Assembly: GCF_021390645.1 (NCBI RefSeq)
Contig: NZ_JAJEJT010000005.1
Span: 372,001-436,000, forward strand
Length of the DNA stretch: 64,000 nt
Direction: 5' to 3'
Source: Paraburkholderia flagellata
Lineage (GTDB): Bacteria; Pseudomonadota; Gammaproteobacteria; Burkholderiales; Burkholderiaceae
A program made the translations under genes and the position numbers. The notes beneath the pieces were generated by a model that was given only the letters and a program-made list of their open reading frames with translations, was not told where the DNA came from and ran no database searches. Below, in pieces: positions 34,397 to 42,471 of this stretch. Each line of letters begins with the position of its first letter. Positions within the stretch are counted from its first letter, which is position 1.

Positions 34397-34924
34397 ATGA
34401 AGACCACAGCCGACCTGCGTGACGTACTTCCAGCTCTCCTGCCTCGGCTGCGGGTATTCGCGCTGCATCTCGCGCGCGACAAGCACGATGCCGAGGACCT
34501 TTTGCAGCGAACTTGTGTGAGAGCACTTGAGCGCGCCCATCAATTGCAGGCGGATACAGCACCGTTGAGCTGGATGTATTCGATCATGCACACATCGTGG
34601 ATCACTGAAGTCCGCGCACGCAGTGTTCGAAATCGGGCCCGCGTCGATTGGGATGAGAGTTTCGTGGAGACTGTCGCGGACCCGCAGGCATCGGATCCGC
34701 AGGCCACGGCCCTCAAGACGCAAATCATGAATACGGTGCAGCGTCTGCCCGATGCGCAGCGCACGGTCATGCTGCTAATTGCGGTTGAAGGCCTAAGTTA
34801 CCGAGAGGCTGCGAGGGTACTTGGTGTGCCGATCGGCACGGTGATGAGCCGCCTTGCGCGTGCTCGGATCGCGATCAACGCCAGATTCGGGTCGAGGCGT
34901 GCGCAAAGGCCGCCACGACCGTAA
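34397..34924 (+). CDS. ECF RNA polymerase sigma factor
   Basis: A 175-residue sigma-70-family protein from ATG 34397 with a TGTGGAGGAAGGCG leader. Region 2 covers LPRLRVFALHLARDKHDAED and LLQRTCVRALERAHQ. Region 4 covers RLPDAQRTVMLLIAVEGLSY and REAARVLGVPIGTVMSRLAR. It lacks regions 1 and 3, as ECF factors do. No anti-sigma factor gene is adjacent: a pseudogene lies before it and about 350 bases without a gene after it. It is either an orphan or controlled from elsewhere. Confidence 0.92.
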   Translation: MKTTADLRDVLPALLPRLRVFALHLARDKHDAEDLLQRTCVRALERAHQLQADTAPLSWMYSIMHTSWITEVRARSVRNRARVDWDESFVETVADPQASDPQATALKTQIMNTVQRLPDAQRTVMLLIAVEGLSYREAARVLGVPIGTVMSRLARARIAINARFGSRRAQRPPRP

Positions 34925-35270
34925 TTTCGTCGCAACAGAAAATACGGAATATTTCCTGGCGCTTCAGCGTTGTATCGACTGAATCGCGTTGACTGACCAT
35001 GTCTGCGCTTTAGTGAACGTCATGAACAGGCCGCCGTCTCGTAGAGCTTCATGATCGGGGAGTGTTGCACCGCTTGTGCCCTTGCCAATACGACGCCCGA
35101 AAAGCTCGATCAAGACTACGGGTTTCCGGCGATTTTACTATTTACAGACTGCTTCAAAGGCATCGATTTCTCATTTATCGAAGACAAACACGCTCACTAT
35201 TTTTAGCACCGTATCAGCGTCCGTTTTTGGCGAGCACATTTATTCAATAACCTAACTACTTCGAATACCC
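34925..35270. other. Gene-free stretch before UspA
   Basis: About 350 bases, AT-rich toward the end. It should hold the UspA promoter, but I see no clear ribosome-binding site before the UspA ATG and no confident promoter. Confidence 0.3.
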
Positions 35271-35714
35271 ATGTCAAATTACTCCAGGATATTACTGTTC
35301 TATGACGAAACAGAGGAGGCAAAAACCGCTCTTATTCGGTGTGCGAACCTTTCCGCGTCACTTTCCGCTCTTGTCGATGTCGTCACCGTTGTCGATTACA
35401 TTGCCGCAAGCGCCATTACCGCAGGCATGCTGAGCGGTGTCCTGGTATCGCAAATGGAAGAAGACGCTCGGTCTGTGCTGAAAAACGCGGTCGACGAGCT
35501 AGGCTTGAATGGCGTGGTGGCTCGCGGCCACGTCGCATTTGGCCCGACTGTAGACGCAATATTACGGATGATCGAACGCTTAAACTCCGACCTGATCGTC
35601 GTCGGCCACCGCACGAAGACTGGCCTCGCTCGCTGGTACGGCGCCCGCCCGCTTCACATCGATCTGGTGGAAAGGTTGAAGGGGGCGACGATTGTCACCG
35701 TTACGCCGGATTGA
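35271..35714 (+). CDS. Universal stress protein (UspA family)
   Basis: A 147-residue protein with the UspA Rossmann-like fold: SRILLFYDETEEAKTALIRC at the N-terminus, the dimer/ATP region SDLIVVGHRTKTGLARWYGA, and the terminal strand GATIVTVTPD. The ATP-binding G-2x-G-9x-G(S/T) pattern is only partly conserved: GHRTKTGLARWYGA lacks the final Ser/Thr. It may therefore be a non-ATP-binding member. Isolated on the plus strand between the ECF sigma factor and the DapD-like gene. Confidence 0.88.
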   Translation: MSNYSRILLFYDETEEAKTALIRCANLSASLSALVDVVTVVDYIAASAITAGMLSGVLVSQMEEDARSVLKNAVDELGLNGVVARGHVAFGPTVDAILRMIERLNSDLIVVGHRTKTGLARWYGARPLHIDLVERLKGATIVTVTPD

Positions 35715-36312
35715 GCTTCAGATGGTCGCCGGTGCGGCGCATGCCGGATATAGCGAAGAGAACGCACCACGTCTGGACTGATTGGGTTCGCATGCGTGCC
35801 ACTAACCGGACCACGGCATCGACCCGTTGTTCGACGCTACACGCATCCTGTGGAGAAGCCTACGCCGTCGCCTCCTGCATCGGACTTTCATTGCCTCGCA
35901 TCTTATCCATAACTTCCGACGAATGTAGTGCGCCAACTGGTTTAATCAAATGCGAGACTTCGTAGACCAGTTTGTGAATGCCCGAATCATGAAATGCCAT
36001 ACGACGCCGAAAAGGCCCTTGTCCACGCATTTCTAACCGTAGATAAATAACACCGCAATTACAAAGACGATCAGGGTTGCCGAAAATGATAAGAAGCGGG
36101 AGCGTGCTCGTTATCGACCTATCTGCGCACCAATTCTGCCCATCCGCGCGCCAATTCCGCGCATCCGCGCACCAATGCCGTGACAATCTCGTGCTGCCCA
36201 GGCGTATCGAGACCACAGTGGGGCGCTTCCTCGAGACGCGCGCGCCGCTGCTCTCCCGGGGGCGGGGAATACGGTGGGGGCTTCGAGCGTTGTGTTGTCA
36301 GGTCAGTTGAAG
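35715..36312. other. Gene-free stretch with a tandem repeat
   Basis: About 600 bases. No supported gene. A three-unit 21-base repeat lies at 36121-36183. Frames through the repeat code for repeated seven-residue units, but nothing else supports translation. Confidence 0.4.
36121..36183. repeat. Tandem repeat, three 21-base units
   Basis: Units begin ATCTGCGCACCAATTCTGCC, ATCCGCGCGCCAATTCCGCG and ATCCGCGCACCAATGCCGTG, each 21 bases and contiguous. Differences are limited to a few positions per unit. It lies about 130 bases before the DapD-like start. Confidence 0.75.
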
Positions 36313-37344
36313 ATGAGTGACGTACACATGGAAACTCGTTATCTAAACACCGGTGCCGAGGGCTTTGGCCTCGCCACTGTCACGGACACCAACACGGTTC
36401 TCGACACATGGTATCCATTTACGTGGCTGCGCCGCGATGCGCCGGGCTCATCGACATCGGAACTCGCCCAGTCGAGCCTTGCCGATTCATTGCGTAAATG
36501 GGCCGGACTAGCTGGCCAACGCGACGCGCGCCGCGCAGTTCGAACCGTCGCAGTCAAAACGACGATTGCCAATCTCGCGGTCCCTCCTGCGGACCTCCAC
36601 GATGTCTATCTGCGTTTGCACTTGCTCAGCCAACGCCTCATTGAACCGCGACAAGCGAACCTGACAGGCTTCCTGGACCGGCTGGCCGATGTGGCATGGA
36701 CGACCCTTGGCCCATGTGAACCGTCTGAAGCACTCGATCTTCTCCGCGTCTGTCGAGCCGAAGGCGTGCCGTTCGACGTTCGCGGCACCTTCAAAGTGCC
36801 GCGGATGATGGACTATGTCGTGCCCGATGATGTCTGGATTGCCGACGCCGATCGTGTGCTGCTAGGCGGCTACCTCGCTCCCGGCACGACTGTCACCGCG
36901 GAAGGATTCATTGGCGTCAATGCCGGCACCTTCGGGCCATGCATGGTCGAAGGCCGCATTAGTCTCGGAGCCGTAGTCGGAGAATTTTCCGACATCGGAG
37001 GCGGGGCATCGATCATGGGTACGACGTCGGGAGGCGGAAAGCATCAGGTGACGCTCGGAAAGCGCTGCTTATTGGGCGCTAACGCCGGCATTGGCATATC
37101 CCTCGGCGACGACTGTGCCGTCGAGGCCGGCTTGTACTTGACAGCAGGTACTCGAATTCGACTCTCTTCAGGCGAAGTGGTGAAGGCAATCAACCTGAGC
37201 GGCCGAAACGGCCTTGTGTATCGACGCAATTCTCAGACTGGACAGATCGAGGCACTGGAAAGTGAGCGGAGCTGGATTACACTGCATCCATCACTTCATC
37301 GCCTCTCGCCTCAGCCGTATCGCTTCGCGCGAGATCTCCGATAG
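36313..37344 (+). CDS. dapD: Tetrahydrodipicolinate N-succinyltransferase, actinobacterial type
   Basis: A 343-residue left-handed beta-helix acyltransferase. TLGPCEPSEA, FKVPRMMDYVVPDDVWIADA, YLAPGTTVTAEGFIGVNAGT, MVEGRISLGAVVGEFSDIGG and GASIMGTTSGGGKHQVTLGK follow the Mycobacterium-type DapD closely as I remember it, including KRCLLGANAGIGISLGDDC. That enzyme transfers succinyl from succinyl-CoA in lysine/diaminopimelate synthesis. Burkholderiales normally use the shorter proteobacterial DapD, so this is probably an acquired paralogue. The start is uncertain (36313 or 36328). It sits alone between the duplicated segments. Confidence 0.85.
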   Translation: MSDVHMETRYLNTGAEGFGLATVTDTNTVLDTWYPFTWLRRDAPGSSTSELAQSSLADSLRKWAGLAGQRDARRAVRTVAVKTTIANLAVPPADLHDVYLRLHLLSQRLIEPRQANLTGFLDRLADVAWTTLGPCEPSEALDLLRVCRAEGVPFDVRGTFKVPRMMDYVVPDDVWIADADRVLLGGYLAPGTTVTAEGFIGVNAGTFGPCMVEGRISLGAVVGEFSDIGGGASIMGTTSGGGKHQVTLGKRCLLGANAGIGISLGDDCAVEAGLYLTAGTRIRLSSGEVVKAINLSGRNGLVYRRNSQTGQIEALESERSWITLHPSLHRLSPQPYRFARDLR

Positions 37345-37363
37345 AGACCAACGCCAAATGCGC

Positions 37364-37965
37364 GTGACGGATCGCTGTCGATCAATAGCGGGCCAACGCA
37401 GCAACGGTCCGCCGAACAGCAGCGCTGGCCACCCATGTCCATCACCCCTCTTTGCTAACCTGGTGTCACTTATCTAGTGCGCTTCCAGTCGCCGCACATG
37501 CGCAGAGTGACGCACCGGGCACGACTCATGCACAGGTCCGCGAGTAAATCGTGCAACTCGAGCGTGCCGGGTATCAACCGGCACTCGTCGACAACGCCCA
37601 TTACCCGGATGACCGCCTCGCAGCCGATGCGCGAATTCGCGCGGCCGGCGGTGCCAATTCGCATGCCGTCAACGCCACAGGTGGCGTGAAGGATGGTCGG
37701 TCCACTTCGGGGAATCGCCTCGGCGCGAATGGCTCGCAGAGCGCGTTGTTCGCGCGTCATTGAGACACCGTGATGCCACGATTTAATCAGTCGTAGAAGA
37801 GTGAAAAATGACGGTACTTTTGAATCGGCGTCGGCTTCTGAAAAGTGCGCCGAGCCTGTTGACCGTCGCGACGCTTGGCGCTTTCGCAAGCCGGAACGCG
37901 CAAGCCACGCCGCAACGCGCACCGGAAGACGCAGCGCGGGTCCAGCACCCCGCCTACGCGTCGAT
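37364..37965. repeat. Segmental duplication, copy 2
   Basis: Matches copy 1 (33571-34290): the non-coding part 37364-37481, the DUF4148 remnant, and the start of the serine hydrolase. Relative to copy 1 it lacks the segment between CTAGTGC and GCTTCCAGTCGCC, which removed the DUF4148 start and signal peptide. A TGC is shared at the two deletion ends. Confidence 0.8.
37480..37763 (+). pseudogene. DUF4148 gene remnant (copy 2)
   Basis: GCTTCCAGTCGCCGCACATG onward matches codons within the signal peptide of the intact copy at 33774. The start codon and ribosome-binding site are deleted. A TAA replaces a codon in the first helix (VRE-stop-IVQLERAGYQPA). The rest stays in frame to SQSALFARH. Confidence 0.85.
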
Positions 37966-38700
37966 CGATCAATGCCTGCAACTGGCGGTCGACGACGGCA
38001 CGGTAACCGGTGTTGTCGCCATGGGTGCCACGGAGCGCGGACTCGTGTACGAGGGAGCGCGTGGCTGGGCGAATCTTCACACTCGTGACGCCCTCAGTCC
38101 CGATACGATCGTCTGGCTTCTGTCGATGACTAAGGCGATTACCGCAACCGCGTGCATGCAACTCGTCGAACAGGGCAGGCTGCGCCTGGATCAGCCCGCG
38201 GGCGAGATCCTGCCGCAGTTGAGGTCGCCCCGGATCCTCGACGGGTTCGACACTTCGGGACAGCCAAAGCTGCGACCTGCGCGCAATACGATCACGGTGC
38301 GTCATCTGCTCACGCATACCTCGGGCTTAACGTACAGCATCTGGAGCGACGAGATCAGTCAGTACGAGAAGGTGACGGGCATGCCCGACATCGGCTACTC
38401 GATGAACGGCGCATTCGCGGCGCCGCTCGAGTTCGAGCCGGGCGAACGCTGGGAGTACGGCATCAGCATGGACTGGGTCGGCAAGCTGGTGGAGGCCCTG
38501 ACCGACCAGTCGCTGGAAGTCTACTTCCGCGAGCACATCTTCAAGCCGCCAGGCATGCGCAATACGGGCTTCCTCATCGGCAGTGCGCAGAAAGCGCGCG
38601 TCGCAACCATGTACAGACGTCAGGCAGATGGCTCACTGGTGCCCGAGCCGTTCGAGATCAACAAGAGTCCCGCGCCTGGCCGTCACAACTTCGCAACGCG
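37808..38700 (+). pseudogene. Serine hydrolase (class C beta-lactamase fold), C-terminus lost
   Basis: ATG 37808 begins MTVLLNRRRLLKSAPSLLTV, a Tat-like or Sec signal region. The beta-lactamase fold follows, with the SxxK motif WLLSMTKAITATACM, LLTHTSGLTYSIW, and the Tyr motif GERWEYGISMDWVGKLVE. Homology ends near FEINKSPAPGRHNF. The C-terminal GGGG/HTG segment needed for the active site is missing, and the frame runs out of register over the next gene to 38998. EstB-like esterases of this type are about 390-420 residues. Truncated by a junction near 38700. Confidence 0.8.
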
Positions 38701-38736
38701 GCGCCCCCTCTTCACCCATGCAAGGAGCATTGAGCG

Positions 38737-39005
38737 ATGTATGCAATTACCGGAATCACAGGCAAGGTCGGCGGCATACTTGCCCGCCATCTTCTCTCCA
38801 CGGGTCAGCCGGTGCGCGCGGTGGTGCGCGACGCCTCGCGGGCAGCGATATGGGCGGAGCGCGGCTGCGAACTCGCGACGGCGCGCATGGAAGACGCTTC
38901 GTCGCTCGCCGCCGCTTTCGAAGGCACAACGGGCGTTTTCATTCTGCCGCCTTCGGATTTCGATCCGGCGCCCGGGTTTCCCGAAGCGCGCGTCGTGATC
39001 GATGC
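38737..39005 (+). pseudogene. NmrA-like NAD(P)-binding protein, N-terminal part only
   Basis: ATG 38737 with a CAAGGAGCATTGAGCG leader encodes MYAITGITGKVGGILARHLL, QPVRAVVRDASRAAIWAERG and GTTGVFILPPSDFDPAPGF. This is the Rossmann nucleotide-binding half of an NmrA/HSCARG-like protein. After about 90 residues it meets the stop of the convergent amidase gene and homology ends. Full-length relatives have about 280-300 residues. Confidence 0.8.
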
Positions 39006-40207
39006 TAGACCGGCTCCCGTGGGGATCTGCGGGTGTCGCCAAACGGTGGGAGGTTCGCCGTGGTAATGGGGGACGCCAGCAATGCAGCTTCGACGTGTGT
39101 GGCGACTCCGCACACCAGTTCGTCGGCGCCATGGCGTCCGACAATTTGCAGTCCTGCTCGAAGCGGCACGCCTACGACGGGTACCGGGAGGCTGATTGCC
39201 GGGTGCCCGCTCAGATTGAACGGCCGTATGAGCGACGACATGGCTATCACCGACGTCCCATTGCGCGCCTGCTCGAGCGTGATCGGAAAATCAGGCAGCG
39301 TGGGCATGACGAGCACGTCGACGGTTGCCAGCAGCCGGTCGACTGCAGCGCTAAACGTATCGCGCACGCGTTCTGCATTCGCCACGTCGTCTGCCGACGT
39401 GGTTGCCGCGGCGCGCAGCCGGTTTTCGAGATCCGGTTGGAGAAGGCCCTTGCCGACAAGGTGGCCAAATGCGCGCGACGTTTCGGCATTGATGATTGCC
39501 AAGCCTGCTGAAAATGCTTCTGCAAGACCCGCAAGCTCGACGGCTTCGCACGGGTTCCCCGCCTTCTTTACGGCGTCTTCAACCGCTCTGATAATCTCGG
39601 GCCGGGCGTCAACCCGCACGACTCCAACGCGGCTCGATGCACTCCCGAACTCAGCTTTTCGCTGGTCGAAGGCGCTGCTGATTGCACTCATGGCACGGAC
39701 CATCGTCCGCATGTCGCGCGCAAACGGGCCCACGCAGTCCAGCGTGGTTTCAATCGGCGCCACGCCAAGCCGACTGACGCGGCCGAACGTTGGCTTCATA
39801 CCGATGACACCGCAACAGGCAGCCGGGCCGCGGATTGAGCCACCGGTGTCGGTACCGAGCGCGGCATCGGCGATACCCGCGCCAACGGCGGACGCCGACC
39901 CGCTCGATGAGCCGCCCGGAATGCGCAACGGGTCCTGGGGGTTGAGTGGCGTCCCCGTGTAGTCGTTGATGCCTGTCATGCCGAACGCGAGTTCGTGCAT
40001 ATTGGCTTTGCCGACGATTCGCCAACCCGCGGCGAGCAACCTTTGGACAACCTCCGCATGATGTGCCGCCGGCTCGACGCCGGCCAGGGCCCGGCTCGCG
40101 CCCGTGGTCCGGTGACCGGCAATGTCGATCGTATCCTTGATGACGATGGTAGGGCTGGCTTCTTCAGTACCGCCAATTGAAAGTGTCTCAAGCAGTGCAC
40201 TTGTCAT
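39005..40207 (-). CDS. Amidase (amidase-signature family)
   Basis: A 400-residue amidase from ATG 40207 with AGGAGAAGGC before it. The Ser-cisSer-Lys triad is visible: Lys in IVIKDTIDIAGH, cis-Ser in PGGSSSGSASAVGAG, and nucleophile Ser in GTDTGGSIRGPAACCG. C-terminal PFNLSGHPAISLPVP is typical. The N-terminus is shorter than in GatA. It hydrolyses a carboxamide; the substrate is unknown. The start overlaps the upstream SnoaL-like gene by four bases (ATGA). Its 3' end adjoins a truncated gene, but the protein itself looks complete. Confidence 0.9.
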   Translation of the reverse strand: MTSALLETLSIGGTEEASPTIVIKDTIDIAGHRTTGASRALAGVEPAAHHAEVVQRLLAAGWRIVGKANMHELAFGMTGINDYTGTPLNPQDPLRIPGGSSSGSASAVGAGIADAALGTDTGGSIRGPAACCGVIGMKPTFGRVSRLGVAPIETTLDCVGPFARDMRTMVRAMSAISSAFDQRKAEFGSASSRVGVVRVDARPEIIRAVEDAVKKAGNPCEAVELAGLAEAFSAGLAIINAETSRAFGHLVGKGLLQPDLENRLRAAATTSADDVANAERVRDTFSAAVDRLLATVDVLVMPTLPDFPITLEQARNGTSVIAMSSLIRPFNLSGHPAISLPVPVVGVPLRAGLQIVGRHGADELVCGVATHVEAALLASPITTANLPPFGDTRRSPREPV

Positions 40208-40740
40208 GCCTTCTCCTGTTGAGGCGCGGGAAGATCGGCTCGCGGGTTGACGGACCAGGGCGCATCGAACATGCGCTCGGTGCGAAAGTGCACGATGAGC
40301 CAGTCCTGGCCATTTGCGGCGGGCGCGAAATGGACTTCGAGACGCGCGCCGATCAGTTCCGCACGGCCATCCACATAGCCGGAGGCTTGCATCATGATCC
40401 AACGGCCTGTCGCGCGAGCGCCATCGACGTGAATGGTTTCCGAAGTGACGAAGTGCACGTTCGTCGTGAAATGCGGTGTCGGCGGCAGGTACTGCGAGAG
40501 CATGGCGACGATAGTCGCGCGGCCGACCGATCGTCCGAACGTTTGAGCGTAGTGTGTGCCAACACCTTCCCAGATCGCATCCTCGGCGAACAGCGCGCCC
40601 AGAGACTCGCTTTCGAGTGCGGACGCGGGGACGTCGCATAACGCCATGTACCGCGTGAACGTCTTACGTATGGCGCGTTCGGCTTCCAGCCCGGCTATGC
40701 GCGCTTCCAGCGTCGCCAACCGCTCGTGAATTTCGTTCAT
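40204..40740 (-). CDS. SnoaL-like (NTF2-fold) protein
   Basis: A 178-residue protein. An N-terminal coiled-coil-like helix (MNEIHERLATLEARIAGLEA) precedes a SnoaL_4 domain: IRKTFTRYMALCD, LGALFAEDAIWEG, HFTTNVHFVTSETIHV and RLEVHFAPAANGQDWLIVHF. This fold is common as small hydratases, isomerases or ring-hydroxylating dioxygenase beta subunits. Coupled to the amidase downstream, and divergent from the MHS transporter/monooxygenase operon. Function not assignable; a role in the same catabolic pathway is likely. Confidence 0.82.
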   Translation of the reverse strand: MNEIHERLATLEARIAGLEAERAIRKTFTRYMALCDVPASALESESLGALFAEDAIWEGVGTHYAQTFGRSVGRATIVAMLSQYLPPTPHFTTNVHFVTSETIHVDGARATGRWIMMQASGYVDGRAELIGARLEVHFAPAANGQDWLIVHFRTERMFDAPWSVNPRADLPAPQQEKA

Positions 40741-41057
40741 CTTGCTAACTCATGCGTTGTCGTCCGACGCAAGACAGAATCGTCTCGGCTTGTGGACCTG
40801 GATCCACAAATTAGCGAGCCGTGTGGCCGGCTGTCAAATCAGTCATTTATGCCGACCTTCATCCATGGGATGGATTTCGGAGTGGGACTGAATGGGTCGT
40901 GACGATCATGAAGCGCATTCATAGTCCCCATTTTTGGCCCGAATTTGACCGGTGATTACGTCGCTCATATCGTTCGACCATGCATCCCGATGTGATTCAC
41001 CCGTGCCGCCCGGATCGTCGCTGTGCGGAATCCTCAACCTCGTGCACATCACCAACC
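40741..41057. other. Divergent promoter region, amidase versus monooxygenase operons
   Basis: About 320 bases between the two divergent operons. AT-richer around 40800-40960, as expected for promoters. No confident -35/-10 pair or LysR box could be fixed by eye. Confidence 0.4.
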
Positions 41058-42419
41058 ATGAACCCAGATGCCGTCAGTTCCGACCTGAGTGCTCCCGTCG
41101 CCCCGCACCGCCCGGCGCGTCCGGCACGTGCGGTCCGTCGAGCCGTGACCACCGCCGTACTCGGACAGATACTCGAGTGGTACGACTTTTTTCTCTACGG
41201 CACCGCAGCCGCGCTGGTGTTCGGCAAGCTTTTCTTTCCCGTGGGCAGCGACCCGCTCACGGGCACCATCGCAGCATTCGGCGGCTTCACTGTTGGCTTT
41301 ATCGCGAGGCCGATCGGTGGAGTACTGTGCGGGCACCTGGGTGATCGTTACGGTCGCAAGCACGTAATGATGCTCACGCTCCTGACGATGGGCACGGCGA
41401 CCGTGCTGATGGGCGTGCTGCCGACATTTCACCAGATCGGCATTGCGGCGCCTGTGTTGCTCGTGATGCTGCGCATTCTCCAGGGACTGGCTGCGGGCGG
41501 CGAGTGGAGCGGCAGCATCCTGCTCATCCACGAAAGCGCGCCGGCGGCGAAGCGCGGCGCACTGGCCGCATGGAGCCCGAGTGGCGCGGCGTTCGGCTTC
41601 GTGCTTTCCACAGGCGCCTTTCTGCTTGCCCAACACCTGTCTGCCGCTGACTTCCAGAGCTGGGGCTGGCGCGTGCCCTTCCTCGCCAGCGCAGCGCTCG
41701 TCGCACTTGGCTTGTGGATGCGCCGCTCCGTGAGCGAGAGCACGGCATTCGCTGAAGTGAAGGCAACGCGCCACGAAAGCCGCATGCCCGTTCTCGACGT
41801 CTTGCGCCAGTGTCCGCGCGAGGTGCTGACCGTTTTCGGCCTACGCTTCGGTGAAGGTGGCGCATCGTACATCTTCTTCGCGTTCTCGATCGCATACGGC
41901 CAGTTTCTGGGGGTGAAATCGTCGTGGATACTCGGCGGCCTCACACTCTCGATGCTGCTGATGATTCCGGTTGCGCTGCTCGTCGGCCACATCACCGACA
42001 AGGTGGGGCGCAAGCCGGTTTATCTGATTGGCGCCATCGCCATGGTGCTCGTGGCGTGGCCCTACTTCGCGCTCCTCGGCTCGGGCGAGTACTGGAAGGT
42101 CATCACTGCCCTCCTGCTCGCGAACAGCCTGACGCTCGGCATTCTGGAAGGCGCGCAACCGGCCTTCATCAGCGAGTTGCTGCCCGTTCATCTGCGCTTC
42201 TCGGGGCTCGGAATCGGGCGGGAACTCTCCTCGGTGCTGGGAGGCGGCCTCTCGCCGATGATCGCCACGGGCCTGCTCGCCCACTATCGCAGCGCGGTGC
42301 CTGTCGCGCTCTATCTCGGCGCGCTCGGATTGATCACGGTTGTCGCCACATGCTTCGCTCCCGAGACATTTCCCAAAGCCATGCGCGCGAAGGCCAATCT
42401 GGACTCCGAATCACATTGA
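41058..42419 (+). CDS. MHS family (MFS) metabolite:proton symporter
   Basis: A 453-residue, 12-helix transporter from ATG 41058. Family signature LGQILEWYDFFLYGTAAALV opens helix 1. The MFS loop GHLGDRYGRKHVMM, RILQGLAAGGEWSGSILLIH and the second-half loop GHITDKVGRKPVYLIG are present. MHS members import organic acids or aromatic acids with protons. It is the first gene of an operon with a two-component flavin monooxygenase, so it likely imports that enzyme's substrate or precursor. Confidence 0.92.
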   Translation: MNPDAVSSDLSAPVAPHRPARPARAVRRAVTTAVLGQILEWYDFFLYGTAAALVFGKLFFPVGSDPLTGTIAAFGGFTVGFIARPIGGVLCGHLGDRYGRKHVMMLTLLTMGTATVLMGVLPTFHQIGIAAPVLLVMLRILQGLAAGGEWSGSILLIHESAPAAKRGALAAWSPSGAAFGFVLSTGAFLLAQHLSAADFQSWGWRVPFLASAALVALGLWMRRSVSESTAFAEVKATRHESRMPVLDVLRQCPREVLTVFGLRFGEGGASYIFFAFSIAYGQFLGVKSSWILGGLTLSMLLMIPVALLVGHITDKVGRKPVYLIGAIAMVLVAWPYFALLGSGEYWKVITALLLANSLTLGILEGAQPAFISELLPVHLRFSGLGIGRELSSVLGGGLSPMIATGLLAHYRSAVPVALYLGALGLITVVATCFAPETFPKAMRAKANLDSESH

Positions 42420-42471
42420 CGGCCATGCCACGTCGCTCGAACCGTTCCCCATTCATCAAAAGGTATCTCGT

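Noticed and set aside
36121..36183. CRISPR-like repeats
   Set aside because: Units are contiguous with no spacers, only three copies, and no cas genes are present.
40204..40740. SnoaL-like gene as a ring-hydroxylating dioxygenase small subunit
   Set aside because: No matching Rieske large subunit is adjacent, and the N-terminal coiled helix is not typical of those subunits.
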